DNA of 64,000 nucleotides from the NCBI GenBank assembly GCA_051061015.1, contig JBPFEG010000083.1, positions 1 through 64,000 on the forward strand, read 5' to 3'. This document shows positions 8,373-16,644 of this stretch, one piece after another; the stretch's first letter is position 1, and each line of letters opens with the position of its first letter. This DNA is from Methylomicrobium sp051061015. GTDB lineage: Bacteria; Pseudomonadota; Gammaproteobacteria; Methylococcales; Methylomonadaceae. A program made the translations under genes and the position numbers. The notes below the pieces were generated by a model that was not told where the DNA came from, did no database searches, and worked only from the letters and a program-made list of their open reading frames with translations.

Positions 8373-8395
8373 GGCGGGGTTACCCGCCTTTTTTT
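8373..8395 (+). terminator. Strong rho-independent terminator without an obvious gene
   Basis: GGCGGG (8373-8378), loop GTTA and CCCGCC (8383-8388) are followed by seven T residues. It points to the right, ahead of the EAL gene, and no recognised gene precedes it on this strand. The remaining bases to 8464 hold the leader of the EAL gene with AGGAG near its start. Confidence 0.8.
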
Positions 8396-8464
8396 GCGGA
8401 AATATCCTGGAGGCCAGGATCGTGATCGGGAGTAATAATTGTTCTCTTTAGGAGTCACTTTGCG

Positions 8465-9316
8465 ATGAGCCAAGCCGTGATCGAAGCCATGAACGGAAAA
8501 ATGCAGGATGCCTTTCTGGATGACTTCACTCAATATTTAAATATCGATGAATTTGGCCGTTACACGGGCCTATACCGGGGGTTTACGCTGGAAAGCGTGT
8601 TTCAGCCGATTACGGGCAATGGGCAGCATACGATGGGCTATGAAGCTTTTCTCAGGCCTTCGATCGGGAAAGCCTTGCCGGTCGAGCCCAAATTCGTCTT
8701 TCGCTACATTCAGGAAACCGGCGGTCTGGTACTCTTCGATCGTATCTGCCGCACCCTGCACCTGCTCAATTTTCTTGCTTTCAAGCAGGAACAGGAACTG
8801 TTGTTTATCAACGTGCATCCGGCACTGCTGGCGAAAGTCGATGCGCACGGAAAAATTTTCGAAGCGATTGTGCATGCACACTCGGTCCCGGTGGAAAACG
8901 TTGTGATCGAGCTGGAGGAAAGTTATCTCGATCACCAGCAGACACTCGATAAGGCGCTGCGGAATTTCCGCGATCGCGGTTTCAAAATTGCGATCTCCGA
9001 CTTCGGAAGGGAATTGACTTATGTCAAACGACTTTGGAAAATCACACCGGATTTCGTCAAATTGCACAGCGATTTATTGCGGGAAGCAGTTGCCGATGAA
9101 AAAGTCGCAAAAATTTTGCCCCGCATCGTCGACCTGATCGATCAAGCCGGCGGTGAAGTCGTCGTACAAGGTGTTGAGTCGGCACGGCAACTGGCGATTG
9201 CCAAACAAAGCGGCGCCCGCTTTTATCAGGGATTTGCGCTGTCAAAGCCGGAATCTGCCGCCTATTGGCTGGAACGGTTTAATGAAGCGAATTTATGCCG
9301 TCAAAGTTCAGTATAA
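8465..9316 (+). CDS. EAL-domain protein with degenerate active site
   Basis: The 283-residue protein is a single EAL domain (about 40-275) with a short N-terminal extension and no membrane segment or GGDEF partner. EAL enzymes hydrolyse cyclic di-GMP with Mg or Mn ions. Here several catalytic positions are changed: the signature is EAF (60-62), the DDFG metal motif is SDFG (178-181), and the first Glu of the EGVE loop is Gln235. Asn116, Lys199, Glu238 and the QGF glutamine remain. By analogy with other EAL proteins that lost the first Asp of DDFG, it is probably inactive as a phosphodiesterase and acts as a c-di-GMP or protein-binding regulator. AGGAG precedes the start. Confidence 0.8.
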   Translation: MSQAVIEAMNGKMQDAFLDDFTQYLNIDEFGRYTGLYRGFTLESVFQPITGNGQHTMGYEAFLRPSIGKALPVEPKFVFRYIQETGGLVLFDRICRTLHLLNFLAFKQEQELLFINVHPALLAKVDAHGKIFEAIVHAHSVPVENVVIELEESYLDHQQTLDKALRNFRDRGFKIAISDFGRELTYVKRLWKITPDFVKLHSDLLREAVADEKVAKILPRIVDLIDQAGGEVVVQGVESARQLAIAKQSGARFYQGFALSKPESAAYWLERFNEANLCRQSSV

Positions 9317-9465
9317 AGCGGTTTTGGTTAGAGTCTATTCAATTGATTTCATCGCTTGGCTAAGATGCCAAAGCGCTTTATTCAAAGCTTAAAGCCCTAA
9401 AAATAGATTAGGTGAGCCCCTCCATTGTTGCGGGTAATTAGTCTCATCTTGTGAGGAAATCTTTG

Positions 9466-9499
9466 CTGTCATAATTCTGTCATATTCGATGACTAACCT
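9466..9499 (+). promoter_or_regulatory. PHO box and -10 element of the pst operon
   Basis: CTGTCATAATTCTGTCAT (9466-9483) fits the PhoB-binding consensus of two CTGTCAT half-sites in 11-base phase. Ten bases further, TAACCT (9494-9499) can serve as the -10, the normal geometry when PhoB replaces the -35. This predicts induction by phosphate starvation. Confidence 0.85.
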
Positions 9500-9545
9500 A
9501 TGCGCAGTAAAGAGTTCGTCTATCTATTTATTTTTGTGAGTTGAT

Positions 9546-10529
9546 ATGAAATTATCCTTTAAAAAATCATCGCTGGCTTTGGCTTTGGGCGTTATGTCAT
9601 TCGCTCCTTTGAGCAGCGAAGCGGCGGCTAAACTGACGGTTGATCCGGCTCTGCCAGCCTATCAAACCGCCAGCGGGATTTCAGGCAATTTGTCCAGTGT
9701 CGGCTCCGATACTCTGGCCAACCTGATGACGTTGTGGGCCGAAACTTTCAACCGTTTTTATCCGAACGTGAACATCCAGATTCAGGCCGCCGGTTCTTCG
9801 ACTGCGCCGCCTGCATTGACCGAAGGCACCTCCAATCTGGGGCCGATGAGTCGGGAAATGAAAGACGACGAAATCGAGGCTTTCGAAGACAAATACGGCT
9901 ATAAGCCGACTGCGATTCCGGTTGCTGTGGATGCATTGGCGGTGATGGTGAACAAGGACAACCCGATCAAGGGACTGTCAATGGACCAAGTCGATGCGAT
10001 TTTTTCCTCCACCCTGAAATGCGGTGGCAGCAAGGAAATCGAAACCTGGGGCGATGCCGGCGTACCGGCCTGGGGCGCGAAAAGCATCCAATTGTATGGA
10101 CGCAATTCGGTATCCGGAACCTACGGTTATTTCAAGGAACACGCGCTTTGCAAAGGCGATTTCAAGAGCAATGTGAACGAGCAGCCGGGTTCCGCTTCGG
10201 TTGTGCAATCGGTAACTTCATCGACCAACGGTATCGGTTATTCCGGTATGGGCTATTCGACTTCCGGCGTCAGAATGGTGCCTTTGGCGAAAAAAGGCAG
10301 CAAGGAATATGTTGAAGCGACGCCCGAGAATGCATTGAAAGGCACCTATCCGTTGACCCGCTATTTGTTCATCTATGTGAACAAGAAGCCTAATCAGCCT
10401 TTGTCGCCGCTTGAAAATGAATTCATTAAAATGGTGTTATCGAAGGAAGGCCAGGAAGTCGTAATTAAAGACGGCTATATTCCGCTGCCTGTAAAAGTGG
10501 TCGAAAAGTATCTGAAAGAGATCAAATAA
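9546..10529 (+). CDS. pstS: Phosphate ABC transporter, periplasmic binding protein
   Basis: The 327-residue precursor binds inorganic phosphate in the periplasm and delivers it to PstCA. A signal peptide (about 1-27, ending SSEAAA) is followed by the PstS phosphate-binding loops: SVGSDT near the start, AAGSSTAPPALTEG and SREMKDDE, and later GRNSVSGTYGYF. The gene opens the pst operon behind a PHO box. The ribosome site (GTGAG) is weak, which is odd for a protein usually made in large amounts. A strong hairpin terminator separates it from pstC, so pstS transcripts should exceed those of the downstream genes. Confidence 0.93.
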   Translation: MKLSFKKSSLALALGVMSFAPLSSEAAAKLTVDPALPAYQTASGISGNLSSVGSDTLANLMTLWAETFNRFYPNVNIQIQAAGSSTAPPALTEGTSNLGPMSREMKDDEIEAFEDKYGYKPTAIPVAVDALAVMVNKDNPIKGLSMDQVDAIFSSTLKCGGSKEIETWGDAGVPAWGAKSIQLYGRNSVSGTYGYFKEHALCKGDFKSNVNEQPGSASVVQSVTSSTNGIGYSGMGYSTSGVRMVPLAKKGSKEYVEATPENALKGTYPLTRYLFIYVNKKPNQPLSPLENEFIKMVLSKEGQEVVIKDGYIPLPVKVVEKYLKEIK

Positions 10530-10550
10530 TAACAGCCCTCAACATTTCCG

Positions 10551-10602
10551 CCCGAATCCGGATTCGGGAAATGTGCCAAGAATGCCGGTAAATGACCGGC
10601 AT
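10551..10602 (+). repeat. Two hairpins between pstS and pstC
   Basis: An 18-base palindrome, CCCGAATCCGGATTCGGG (10551-10568), is followed by ATGCCGGT/ACCGGCAT (10582-10589 and 10595-10602, loop of 5). Neither has a good T tail. They may stabilise the 3' end of the pstS mRNA. Confidence 0.6.
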
Positions 10603-10631
10603 CTCTTCTTGATCATAATTTTTTCAATTGG

Positions 10632-10671
10632 ACGGCCAAGATTTATTCATCGAATCTTGGCCGTTTCTTTT
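10632..10671 (+). terminator. Terminator/attenuator between pstS and pstC
   Basis: A perfect 12-base stem, ACGGCCAAGATT (10632-10643) with AATCTTGGCCGT (10653-10664), is followed by a T-rich tail (TTCTTTT). Partial read-through would set a high pstS to pstCAB ratio. Confidence 0.8.
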
Positions 10672-10715
10672 GATGTTGTTATATCATTGCCACTTTTGAA
10701 AGCTAGCATCTTTGC

Positions 10716-12992
10716 ATGTCTGAAATACACAACCTTAGAAACACGTCAGGCTCTCTTCAGCATTCGGCTGCCGGTTATTACCAGCGGTGGCGATTAATAA
10801 AAGACACCTTGGCGCGTTATGGTGTCATTATCGGCGGACTTGGCATTCTTGCCGCGATCATCCTGATTTTCTTTTACCTCCTGTATGTGGTTTATCCGCT
10901 CTTTATCGGGGCATCGGCATCATCTGTAAACCGTTACCCGGTACCGGAACTGTCGCTCGGTAAGACGTTATTTCTTGAAATCGAAGAGCAGAACGAGATT
11001 GCGGCCCGTTTCACCGATAGCGGCCAGGTAGTATTTTTCGAAGCGGCCAGCGGTAAACCATTGCTGACCCAGGCTATCAGGGTGCCCGAAGGCACATCGA
11101 TCACCAGTTTCGCGCCGGGCAGCCCGGCAAATGCGGGTGTGTTCGTTTACGGACTCTCGAACGGCGGCGCGGTCGTGGTCAAGGATCAGTATAAGGTGGC
11201 CTATGACGGCGAGGCGCGCAAGATCACGCCGGAGCTCGAATATCCGCTTGGGGAGGCGCCGTTGATGATCGGGGAGGGGGGAGTTCCTCTCGACAAGATC
11301 GCAGTCAAATGGCAAAGCGATGCGCCGGTGATCGTCGCGAAAACCGGCGGCAAAATCCGTTTAGCCAGTTTTGAAAAGGAGCAGTCGTTATTTTCCGAAG
11401 AAGCGGCAATGCAGCGAACCGATGCAGCCCTGGATATTCCGGCCGAAAATATTACCGAGATATTGATCGATAAAAATGGTGAAAATCTGTTTTTGGCCGG
11501 CAGCGACGGCAGCATCAGTTTTTTCAATATTGCCGATAAAAGCGCTCCCATACTGAGACAACGTCAAAACGTGGTTGAAGCTGGGCGCATCATCACCCGT
11601 CTGACTTTCTTAAATGGAGATCTGTCGCTGCTGGTTGCAGATTCTTCGGGGCAAGTCGCGCAGTGGAGCAAGGCCAAGGATGAGTTAAATAATGTGGTGT
11701 TAAAAAAGCTCAGGGTCTTCAAGGTTTCCGACAAGCCGGTCGTCGTGGTCGAGTCTGAACAGCGGCGCAAGGGATTTATGACCTTTGATGCTGACGGTAA
11801 GTTGGGTCTTTTCAATTCGACCGCGGAAAGACGCCTGCTGGAGGAAAATGTTGCCGTGAGCCCTGTGGCGGCAGCCTTCTCGCCGAGGGCGAATGCTTTT
11901 TTGATGCAGTCTCAAGACGGTCAGATCCATTTCTGGACCGTCAACAACGAACATCCGGAAGTTTCGTTTGGCTCGATCTGGGGCAAAGTCTGGTATGAAA
12001 GCTACCAAAAGCCTGACTATATCTGGCAGTCGTCTTCGGCCTCCAATGATTTCGAGCCGAAATACAGCCTGACGCCGCTGGTTTTCGGTACGCTGAAAGC
12101 GGCGTTTTACGCGATGCTGTTCGCAATGCCGCTGTCTTTGCTGGGTGCGGTATATACGGCCTATTTCATGGCTCCGGCGATGCGCCAGCTGGTCAAACCG
12201 ACCATCGAACTGATGGGCGCCTTGCCGTCGGTGATCCTGGGTTTTCTGGCCGGCTTGTGGCTGGCCCCTTTCATTGAAAAACACCTGGCCGCCATCTTTT
12301 CGACATTGATTCTGCTGCCGGTAGGGGTTTTTCTGTTTGCCCTGCTCTGGCAACTCGCTCCGAAAGCGATCAGACATAAAGTGCCCGAGGGCTGGGAAGG
12401 CGTGTTATTGATTCCAGTGCTGCTGTTTACCGGCTGGTTTGCCTTTGGGGTCAGCGTGCCGCTGGAGTCGGTGTTGTTTGGCGGTTCGCTGCGCGAATGG
12501 TTCAACCGTGAATGGGGCATCGGCTACGATCAGCGCAATGCGTTGGTGGTCGGCGTCGCAATGGGGTTTGCAGTGGTGCCGACCATTTTTTCGATTGCGG
12601 AAGATGCCGTTTTCAGTGTGCCGAAGCATTTGACGGTCGGTTCCCTGGCATTGGGTGCGACGCCTTGGCAGACAGTCACTAAAGTCGTGTTGCTGACCGC
12701 GAGCCCCGGGATTTTCTCGGCTGTGATGATTGGTCTTGGCCGGGCGATCGGCGAGACGATGATCGTGTTGATGGCGACCGGCAACACGCCGGTGATGGAT
12801 TTCAGCGTGTTTCAGGGGCTTAGAACTCTGGCTGCGAATATTGCGGTCGAAATGCCGGAAGCGGAAGTCGACAGCACTCATTACCGGATTTTGTTTCTGG
12901 CAGCACTGGTGCTGTTCCTGTTCACCTTTATTTTTAACACGCTGGCCGAAATCATTCGTCAGCGTTTACGCGAAAAATACAGTTCGTTATGA
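10716..12992 (+). CDS. pstC: Phosphate ABC transporter permease PstC, long form
   Basis: The 758-residue protein is more than twice the length of E. coli PstC. After a first membrane helix (about 37-60) comes a long segment (about 75-440) that looks extracytoplasmic. It contains repeated short beta motifs (FLAGSDGSISFFN, LLVADSSGQVAQWS, LMQSQDGQIHFWT) suggesting a WD-like propeller. The permease core follows (about 450-750), with the ABC coupling loop near LTVGSLALGATPWQTVTKVVL (EAA-like region). It forms the phosphate channel with PstA. The ribosome site is weak and the start is the first ATG of the frame. The stop overlaps pstA by ATGA. Long PstC variants are known in other gammaproteobacteria. 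Confidence 0.9.
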   Translation: MSEIHNLRNTSGSLQHSAAGYYQRWRLIKDTLARYGVIIGGLGILAAIILIFFYLLYVVYPLFIGASASSVNRYPVPELSLGKTLFLEIEEQNEIAARFTDSGQVVFFEAASGKPLLTQAIRVPEGTSITSFAPGSPANAGVFVYGLSNGGAVVVKDQYKVAYDGEARKITPELEYPLGEAPLMIGEGGVPLDKIAVKWQSDAPVIVAKTGGKIRLASFEKEQSLFSEEAAMQRTDAALDIPAENITEILIDKNGENLFLAGSDGSISFFNIADKSAPILRQRQNVVEAGRIITRLTFLNGDLSLLVADSSGQVAQWSKAKDELNNVVLKKLRVFKVSDKPVVVVESEQRRKGFMTFDADGKLGLFNSTAERRLLEENVAVSPVAAAFSPRANAFLMQSQDGQIHFWTVNNEHPEVSFGSIWGKVWYESYQKPDYIWQSSSASNDFEPKYSLTPLVFGTLKAAFYAMLFAMPLSLLGAVYTAYFMAPAMRQLVKPTIELMGALPSVILGFLAGLWLAPFIEKHLAAIFSTLILLPVGVFLFALLWQLAPKAIRHKVPEGWEGVLLIPVLLFTGWFAFGVSVPLESVLFGGSLREWFNREWGIGYDQRNALVVGVAMGFAVVPTIFSIAEDAVFSVPKHLTVGSLALGATPWQTVTKVVLLTASPGIFSAVMIGLGRAIGETMIVLMATGNTPVMDFSVFQGLRTLAANIAVEMPEAEVDSTHYRILFLAALVLFLFTFIFNTLAEIIRQRLREKYSSL

Positions 12993-14644
12993 TCAAAACA
13001 TGGTTTAAAAGCGGCAATCCGTGGATATGGTTTACGGCTTCGGCGGTCAGCGCCTGCCTGATCATGGTGCTGGGCGTGTTGGGACTGATCATGGCGCGCG
13101 GTGTCGGACATTTCTGGCCGAGTGATCTGGTGCAGTTCAGTTATCAGGAAGACAGCGGTCAGGTGCGAGATATTATCGGTGAACAGATCGATACGACGGT
13201 CACGCCGGCAGCGATGGCGAAAGCGACTGGTTTCACGATGGCAGATAATGAGGATGTGCTGGTTCAGTATCAGATCAAAACCGGCAATCGCGATGTTTCC
13301 GGCGCTGATTTTCGCTGGATACAGGAACGCCGTATCAAACAGCAGAGCAATCCGCCCGAACTGATTGCGGTCGAGCGTCGTGAATGGGGTAATTTTTACG
13401 GTCGGCTGGCAGCGGTCAAGGAAAGCGGCAAGGTGATCGCCGCAGGGCCTGATGCGATGCCGGTGCTGCAGGAACGGCTTAAGGCGGCGCTGGAGATTTT
13501 TGAGAAAATCGCGCATCTGGAAAAAAAGGAAATCGGCGCGGTCAATTATGATCTGGAACGGCTGCGCCTGGAACAGCGTAAACTGGAACTGGAAAAGCGC
13601 TGGGATAAGGAGGCGCAACAGCGGATCGCGGCCGAAAAAACGGTGCTGGACGCAGAGTACAAGAAACTCCAAACGGAATTAATGGGATTATATCGGGACA
13701 TCCGCAAAGACAGTTTTGTCGCGACGGCCGATGACGGCAGCGAACACGAGATCGCGCTGGCCAAGGTGGTTCGGGTTTATCAACCGAATAGAATGGGCGT
13801 ATTCGGCAAAATGGGTCATTACTTCACCAAATTCGTCGAGTTTCTGGCCGACGACCCGCGCGAGGCGAATACCGAGGGCGGCATTTTCCCGGCGATTTAC
13901 GGGACCATTTTGATGGTGATCATCATGTCGATCATTGTGACGCCGTTCGGCGTGATTGCGGCGGTGTATCTGCGCGAGTATGCGAAACAGGGTTTCATGA
14001 CCCGGCTGATCCGGATCGCGGTGAACAATCTGGCCGGGGTGCCTTCGGTGGTTTACGGCGTGTTCGGTCTTGGGTTTTTTGTCTACATTTTAGGCGGCAA
14101 AATCGACCGCCTGTTTTATCCGGAAGCCTCCCCAGCGCCGGTCTTTGGTACGCCCGGTCTGATGTGGGCGTCGATCACGCTGGCGCTGTTGACGCTGCCG
14201 GTCGTGATCGTTTCGACAGAAGAAGGTCTGGCGCGGATTCCAAAATCGATCCGCGAAGGCAGTCTGGCACTCGGTGCGACCAAATTTGAAACGCTGTGGC
14301 GTACTGTGCTGCCGATGGCAAGCCCTGCAATGATGACCGGTTTGATTCTGGCGGTCGCGCGGGCGGCGGGCGAGGTCGCGCCGTTGATGCTGGTCGGTGT
14401 GGTCAAACTGGCGCCGTCATTACCGCTAGACGGCAACTTCCCGTTTTTACATTTGGAAAGAAAATTCATGCACCTCGGCTTTCATATCTATGACGTGGGC
14501 TTCCAAAGCCCGAACGTCGAGGCGGCACGTCCCTTGGTGTATGCGACATCGTTGCTGTTGGTCGTGGTGATCATCGGGCTCAATTTGTCCGCGATCGTGA
14601 TCCGCAATCATCTGCGGGAAAAATACAGAGCTCTTGAAGGTTAA
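12989..14644 (+). CDS. pstA: Phosphate ABC transporter permease PstA, long form
   Basis: The 551-residue protein is the second channel subunit. It also carries a large insertion after the first membrane helix (about 12-35). Residues about 165-245 are strongly charged and heptad-like (repeated LEKKE, LEQRKLELEK, AEKTVLDAEYKKL), a likely coiled coil in the periplasm. The permease core starts near 300, with the EAA-type coupling loop at SIREGSLALGATKFETLWR. Both PstC and PstA being extended suggests that their periplasmic parts contact each other or PstS; that is inference. It starts by ATGA overlap with pstC and ends 5 bases before pstB. Confidence 0.9.
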   Translation: MIKTWFKSGNPWIWFTASAVSACLIMVLGVLGLIMARGVGHFWPSDLVQFSYQEDSGQVRDIIGEQIDTTVTPAAMAKATGFTMADNEDVLVQYQIKTGNRDVSGADFRWIQERRIKQQSNPPELIAVERREWGNFYGRLAAVKESGKVIAAGPDAMPVLQERLKAALEIFEKIAHLEKKEIGAVNYDLERLRLEQRKLELEKRWDKEAQQRIAAEKTVLDAEYKKLQTELMGLYRDIRKDSFVATADDGSEHEIALAKVVRVYQPNRMGVFGKMGHYFTKFVEFLADDPREANTEGGIFPAIYGTILMVIIMSIIVTPFGVIAAVYLREYAKQGFMTRLIRIAVNNLAGVPSVVYGVFGLGFFVYILGGKIDRLFYPEASPAPVFGTPGLMWASITLALLTLPVVIVSTEEGLARIPKSIREGSLALGATKFETLWRTVLPMASPAMMTGLILAVARAAGEVAPLMLVGVVKLAPSLPLDGNFPFLHLERKFMHLGFHIYDVGFQSPNVEAARPLVYATSLLLVVVIIGLNLSAIVIRNHLREKYRALEG

Positions 14645-14649
14645 TCATC

Positions 14650-15483
14650 ATGACATCACAACAAGCACGTACCCATGCGATCGATATGAAATCGATTCTG
14701 CGTGATTCGACAGATCAGACCGAAACTTCCGAAACCTGCATCAAGGTCGAAAATCTGAACCTGTTTTACGGAGAAAAACAGGCCCTGCATGACATCAGTA
14801 TGGATATTGCTAAGAAAAAGGTGACCGCCTATATCGGCCCGAGCGGCTGCGGCAAGTCGACGCTGCTGCGCTGCATCAACCGGATGAATGACCTGGTTGA
14901 TACCGCACGGATCGAGGGCCGGATCCTGCTGCACGGCGAGAATATCTATGATAAGTCGGTCAATGTCGCGGCGTTACGTCGGCGCGTCGGGATGGTGTTT
15001 CAGAAACCGAATCCGTTTCCGAAATCGATTTTCGAGAATGTGGCTTATGGTCTGCGGATTCAGGGTATTAACGATAAACGAACGCTTGAAGAAACGGTCG
15101 AAAAGGCGCTGCGCGGCGCAGCGCTCTGGGACGAAATGAAAGACCGGCTGAACGACAATGCTCTCGGCATGTCCGGCGGCCAGCAGCAGCGTCTGGTGAT
15201 TGCGCGCGCGATTGCGATCGAGCCCGAGGTGCTGCTGCTCGACGAGCCGGCATCGGCGTTAGATCCGATCTCGACCCTGAAAATCGAGGAACTGATCAAC
15301 GAGTTGAAAGAGCAATATACCATCGTGATCGTAACGCATAATATGCAGCAGGCGGCGCGTGTCTCCGATTACACCGCGTTCATGTACATGGGCGAACTGA
15401 TCGAAATGGGGAATACCAGCGAGTTGTTCACGAATCCAAGAAAGCAACAGACAGAAGATTACATCACCGGCCGTTACGGGTAA
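14650..15483 (+). CDS. pstB: Phosphate ABC transporter ATP-binding protein
   Basis: The 277-residue ATPase powers phosphate import on the cytoplasmic side of PstCA. Visible motifs are the Walker A GPSGCGKST (63-71), the signature MSGGQQQRL, the Walker B VLLLDEPASALD and the switch His in VTHNMQQA. The N-terminal 30 residues extend beyond the usual PstB start. The gene follows pstA by 5 bases and precedes phoU by 13 bases. PstB and PhoU together also signal phosphate status to the PhoR kinase. Confidence 0.95.
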   Translation: MTSQQARTHAIDMKSILRDSTDQTETSETCIKVENLNLFYGEKQALHDISMDIAKKKVTAYIGPSGCGKSTLLRCINRMNDLVDTARIEGRILLHGENIYDKSVNVAALRRRVGMVFQKPNPFPKSIFENVAYGLRIQGINDKRTLEETVEKALRGAALWDEMKDRLNDNALGMSGGQQQRLVIARAIAIEPEVLLLDEPASALDPISTLKIEELINELKEQYTIVIVTHNMQQAARVSDYTAFMYMGELIEMGNTSELFTNPRKQQTEDYITGRYG

Positions 15484-15496
15484 ACAGGAGTCGACA

Positions 15497-16213
15497 ATGG
15501 AAAGCAGTAAAATTGGGCATCATATCTCCGCGCAGTTCAACAAGGAACTCGAAGATATTCGTAATAAGGTGCTGACCATGGGCGGCCTGGTCGAACAGCA
15601 GGTGGAACTGGCGATGCAGGCTTTTTCCACAGGTGACACCGAAATGGCTGAGCTTGTGATCAAGCAGGACAATCAGGTCGATGCGCTGGAAGTGGAAATC
15701 GACCGCGAATGCACGCAAATACTGGCGCTCCGGCAGCCGGCCGCGTTCGACTTGCGTCTACTCCTGACCGTGATCAAGGTGATCAACGAGCTTGAAATCG
15801 TCGGCGATCTGGCTGAGCGAATCGCGAAATTGGCGATTCAATCGGCCGACAGCGAAGGCAAGATCGATCAGTATTATGAAATCCAGCATATGGCGAATCT
15901 GGTCAGGGACATGCTGCACCGGGCGCTCGATGCCTTTGCGCGGATGAATATTGAGGATGTGCCGGCGATTACCGGTCTGGACGACAATGTCGATCGCGAA
16001 TATGCAAGCATCATCCGCCAGTTGATCACGCACATGATGGAAGACCCGCGCAACATTACCCGCACGATTAACGTCCTATGGACTGTACGTGCGATGGAGC
16101 ATATCGGCGATCACGCCTGCTACATCTGCGAGCATTTGATCTATATGATCAAAGGCGAGGCGGTGCGCCATTTGAGCCAGGAAGAACTGGAGAAAAAGGT
16201 CAAAGGCGGCTGA
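15497..16213 (+). CDS. phoU: Phosphate signalling protein PhoU
   Basis: The 238-residue all-helical protein contains two PhoU repeats (about 20-110 and 125-215). Each carries the acidic metal-binding motif of the family (for example ELEIVGDLAERIAK and MEHIGDHACYI). PhoU represses the PhoR-PhoB pathway when phosphate is plentiful and restrains PstSCAB. It closes the pst operon, as in E. coli. GGAG precedes the start. No strong terminator follows. Confidence 0.95.
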   Translation: MESSKIGHHISAQFNKELEDIRNKVLTMGGLVEQQVELAMQAFSTGDTEMAELVIKQDNQVDALEVEIDRECTQILALRQPAAFDLRLLLTVIKVINELEIVGDLAERIAKLAIQSADSEGKIDQYYEIQHMANLVRDMLHRALDAFARMNIEDVPAITGLDDNVDREYASIIRQLITHMMEDPRNITRTINVLWTVRAMEHIGDHACYICEHLIYMIKGEAVRHLSQEELEKKVKGG

Positions 16214-16557
16214 TTTGTAAAATCTGAATTTGATCCCGCAAGTCAGGATGGGTTGTGCTTTGTGCAACCTAACATTTGTTTCATCGATATGGTGAGTTAA
16301 CGACGATTGCATGGATGCCACCACTAAAGGGTGGTCTATGGGCAGAGGTACGAGTCTTGGGAGGGGCGAGGTAGATCGCGTCGGGAACAAAAGCGATCGA
16401 GAGCAATGCACCACAAGGGTGGTCTGTAGACAGAGCAATTGCCGATAAAGCTGTTAACCCAATCTATTCGGCTGAAAATTAATAGACTCAAAGCGGCCAA
16501 CATCTGTCGATAAAGGTGTTTAAATGGGTGGCCAGTCAATCCCGTAAAGCGGCTACT
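16214..16557. other. Gene-free stretch with short repeats after phoU
   Basis: No supported gene. A REP-like imperfect hairpin (GGTTG at 16251, CAACC at 16265) lies just after phoU. Two similar segments follow, each containing ACCAC, then GGGTGGTCT and a CAGAG element (near 16320-16345 and 16408-16435). An 87-codon minus-strand frame over this stretch has no recognisable family. The interval may be the remains of mobile or cassette DNA. Confidence 0.4.
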
Positions 16558-16644
16558 CATAATAAAAAGCTCACCGGCAAAATAAAGCTGCATAGCCAAG
16601 CGGCGTAGCTTTATTTTATCCGTGTGAAGCGCTTTGTTATATGC
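16558..16644 (-). repeat. Integron attC-like recombination site
   Basis: On the minus strand the site opens GCATATAACAAAGCGC, continues with CACACGGAT, then a perfect 11-base inverted repeat AAAATAAAGCT/AGCTTTATTTT (loop of 17), then GCCGGTGAGC and an AT-rich end TTATTATG. This order (R box, L box, hairpin, L box with one extra base, R box) is the architecture of attC sites. The outer GTTATAT (16636-16642 on the plus strand) resembles the GTTRRRY core; the other end is degenerate (ATTATGA). No integrase gene is in the window. The acyltransferase gene ends inside the site, as many cassette genes do. Confidence 0.55.

Noticed and set aside
16336..16599. 87-codon minus-strand frame next to the attC-like site
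   Set aside because: It begins inside the attC-like hairpin and shows no recognisable family; no protein-like features were seen.
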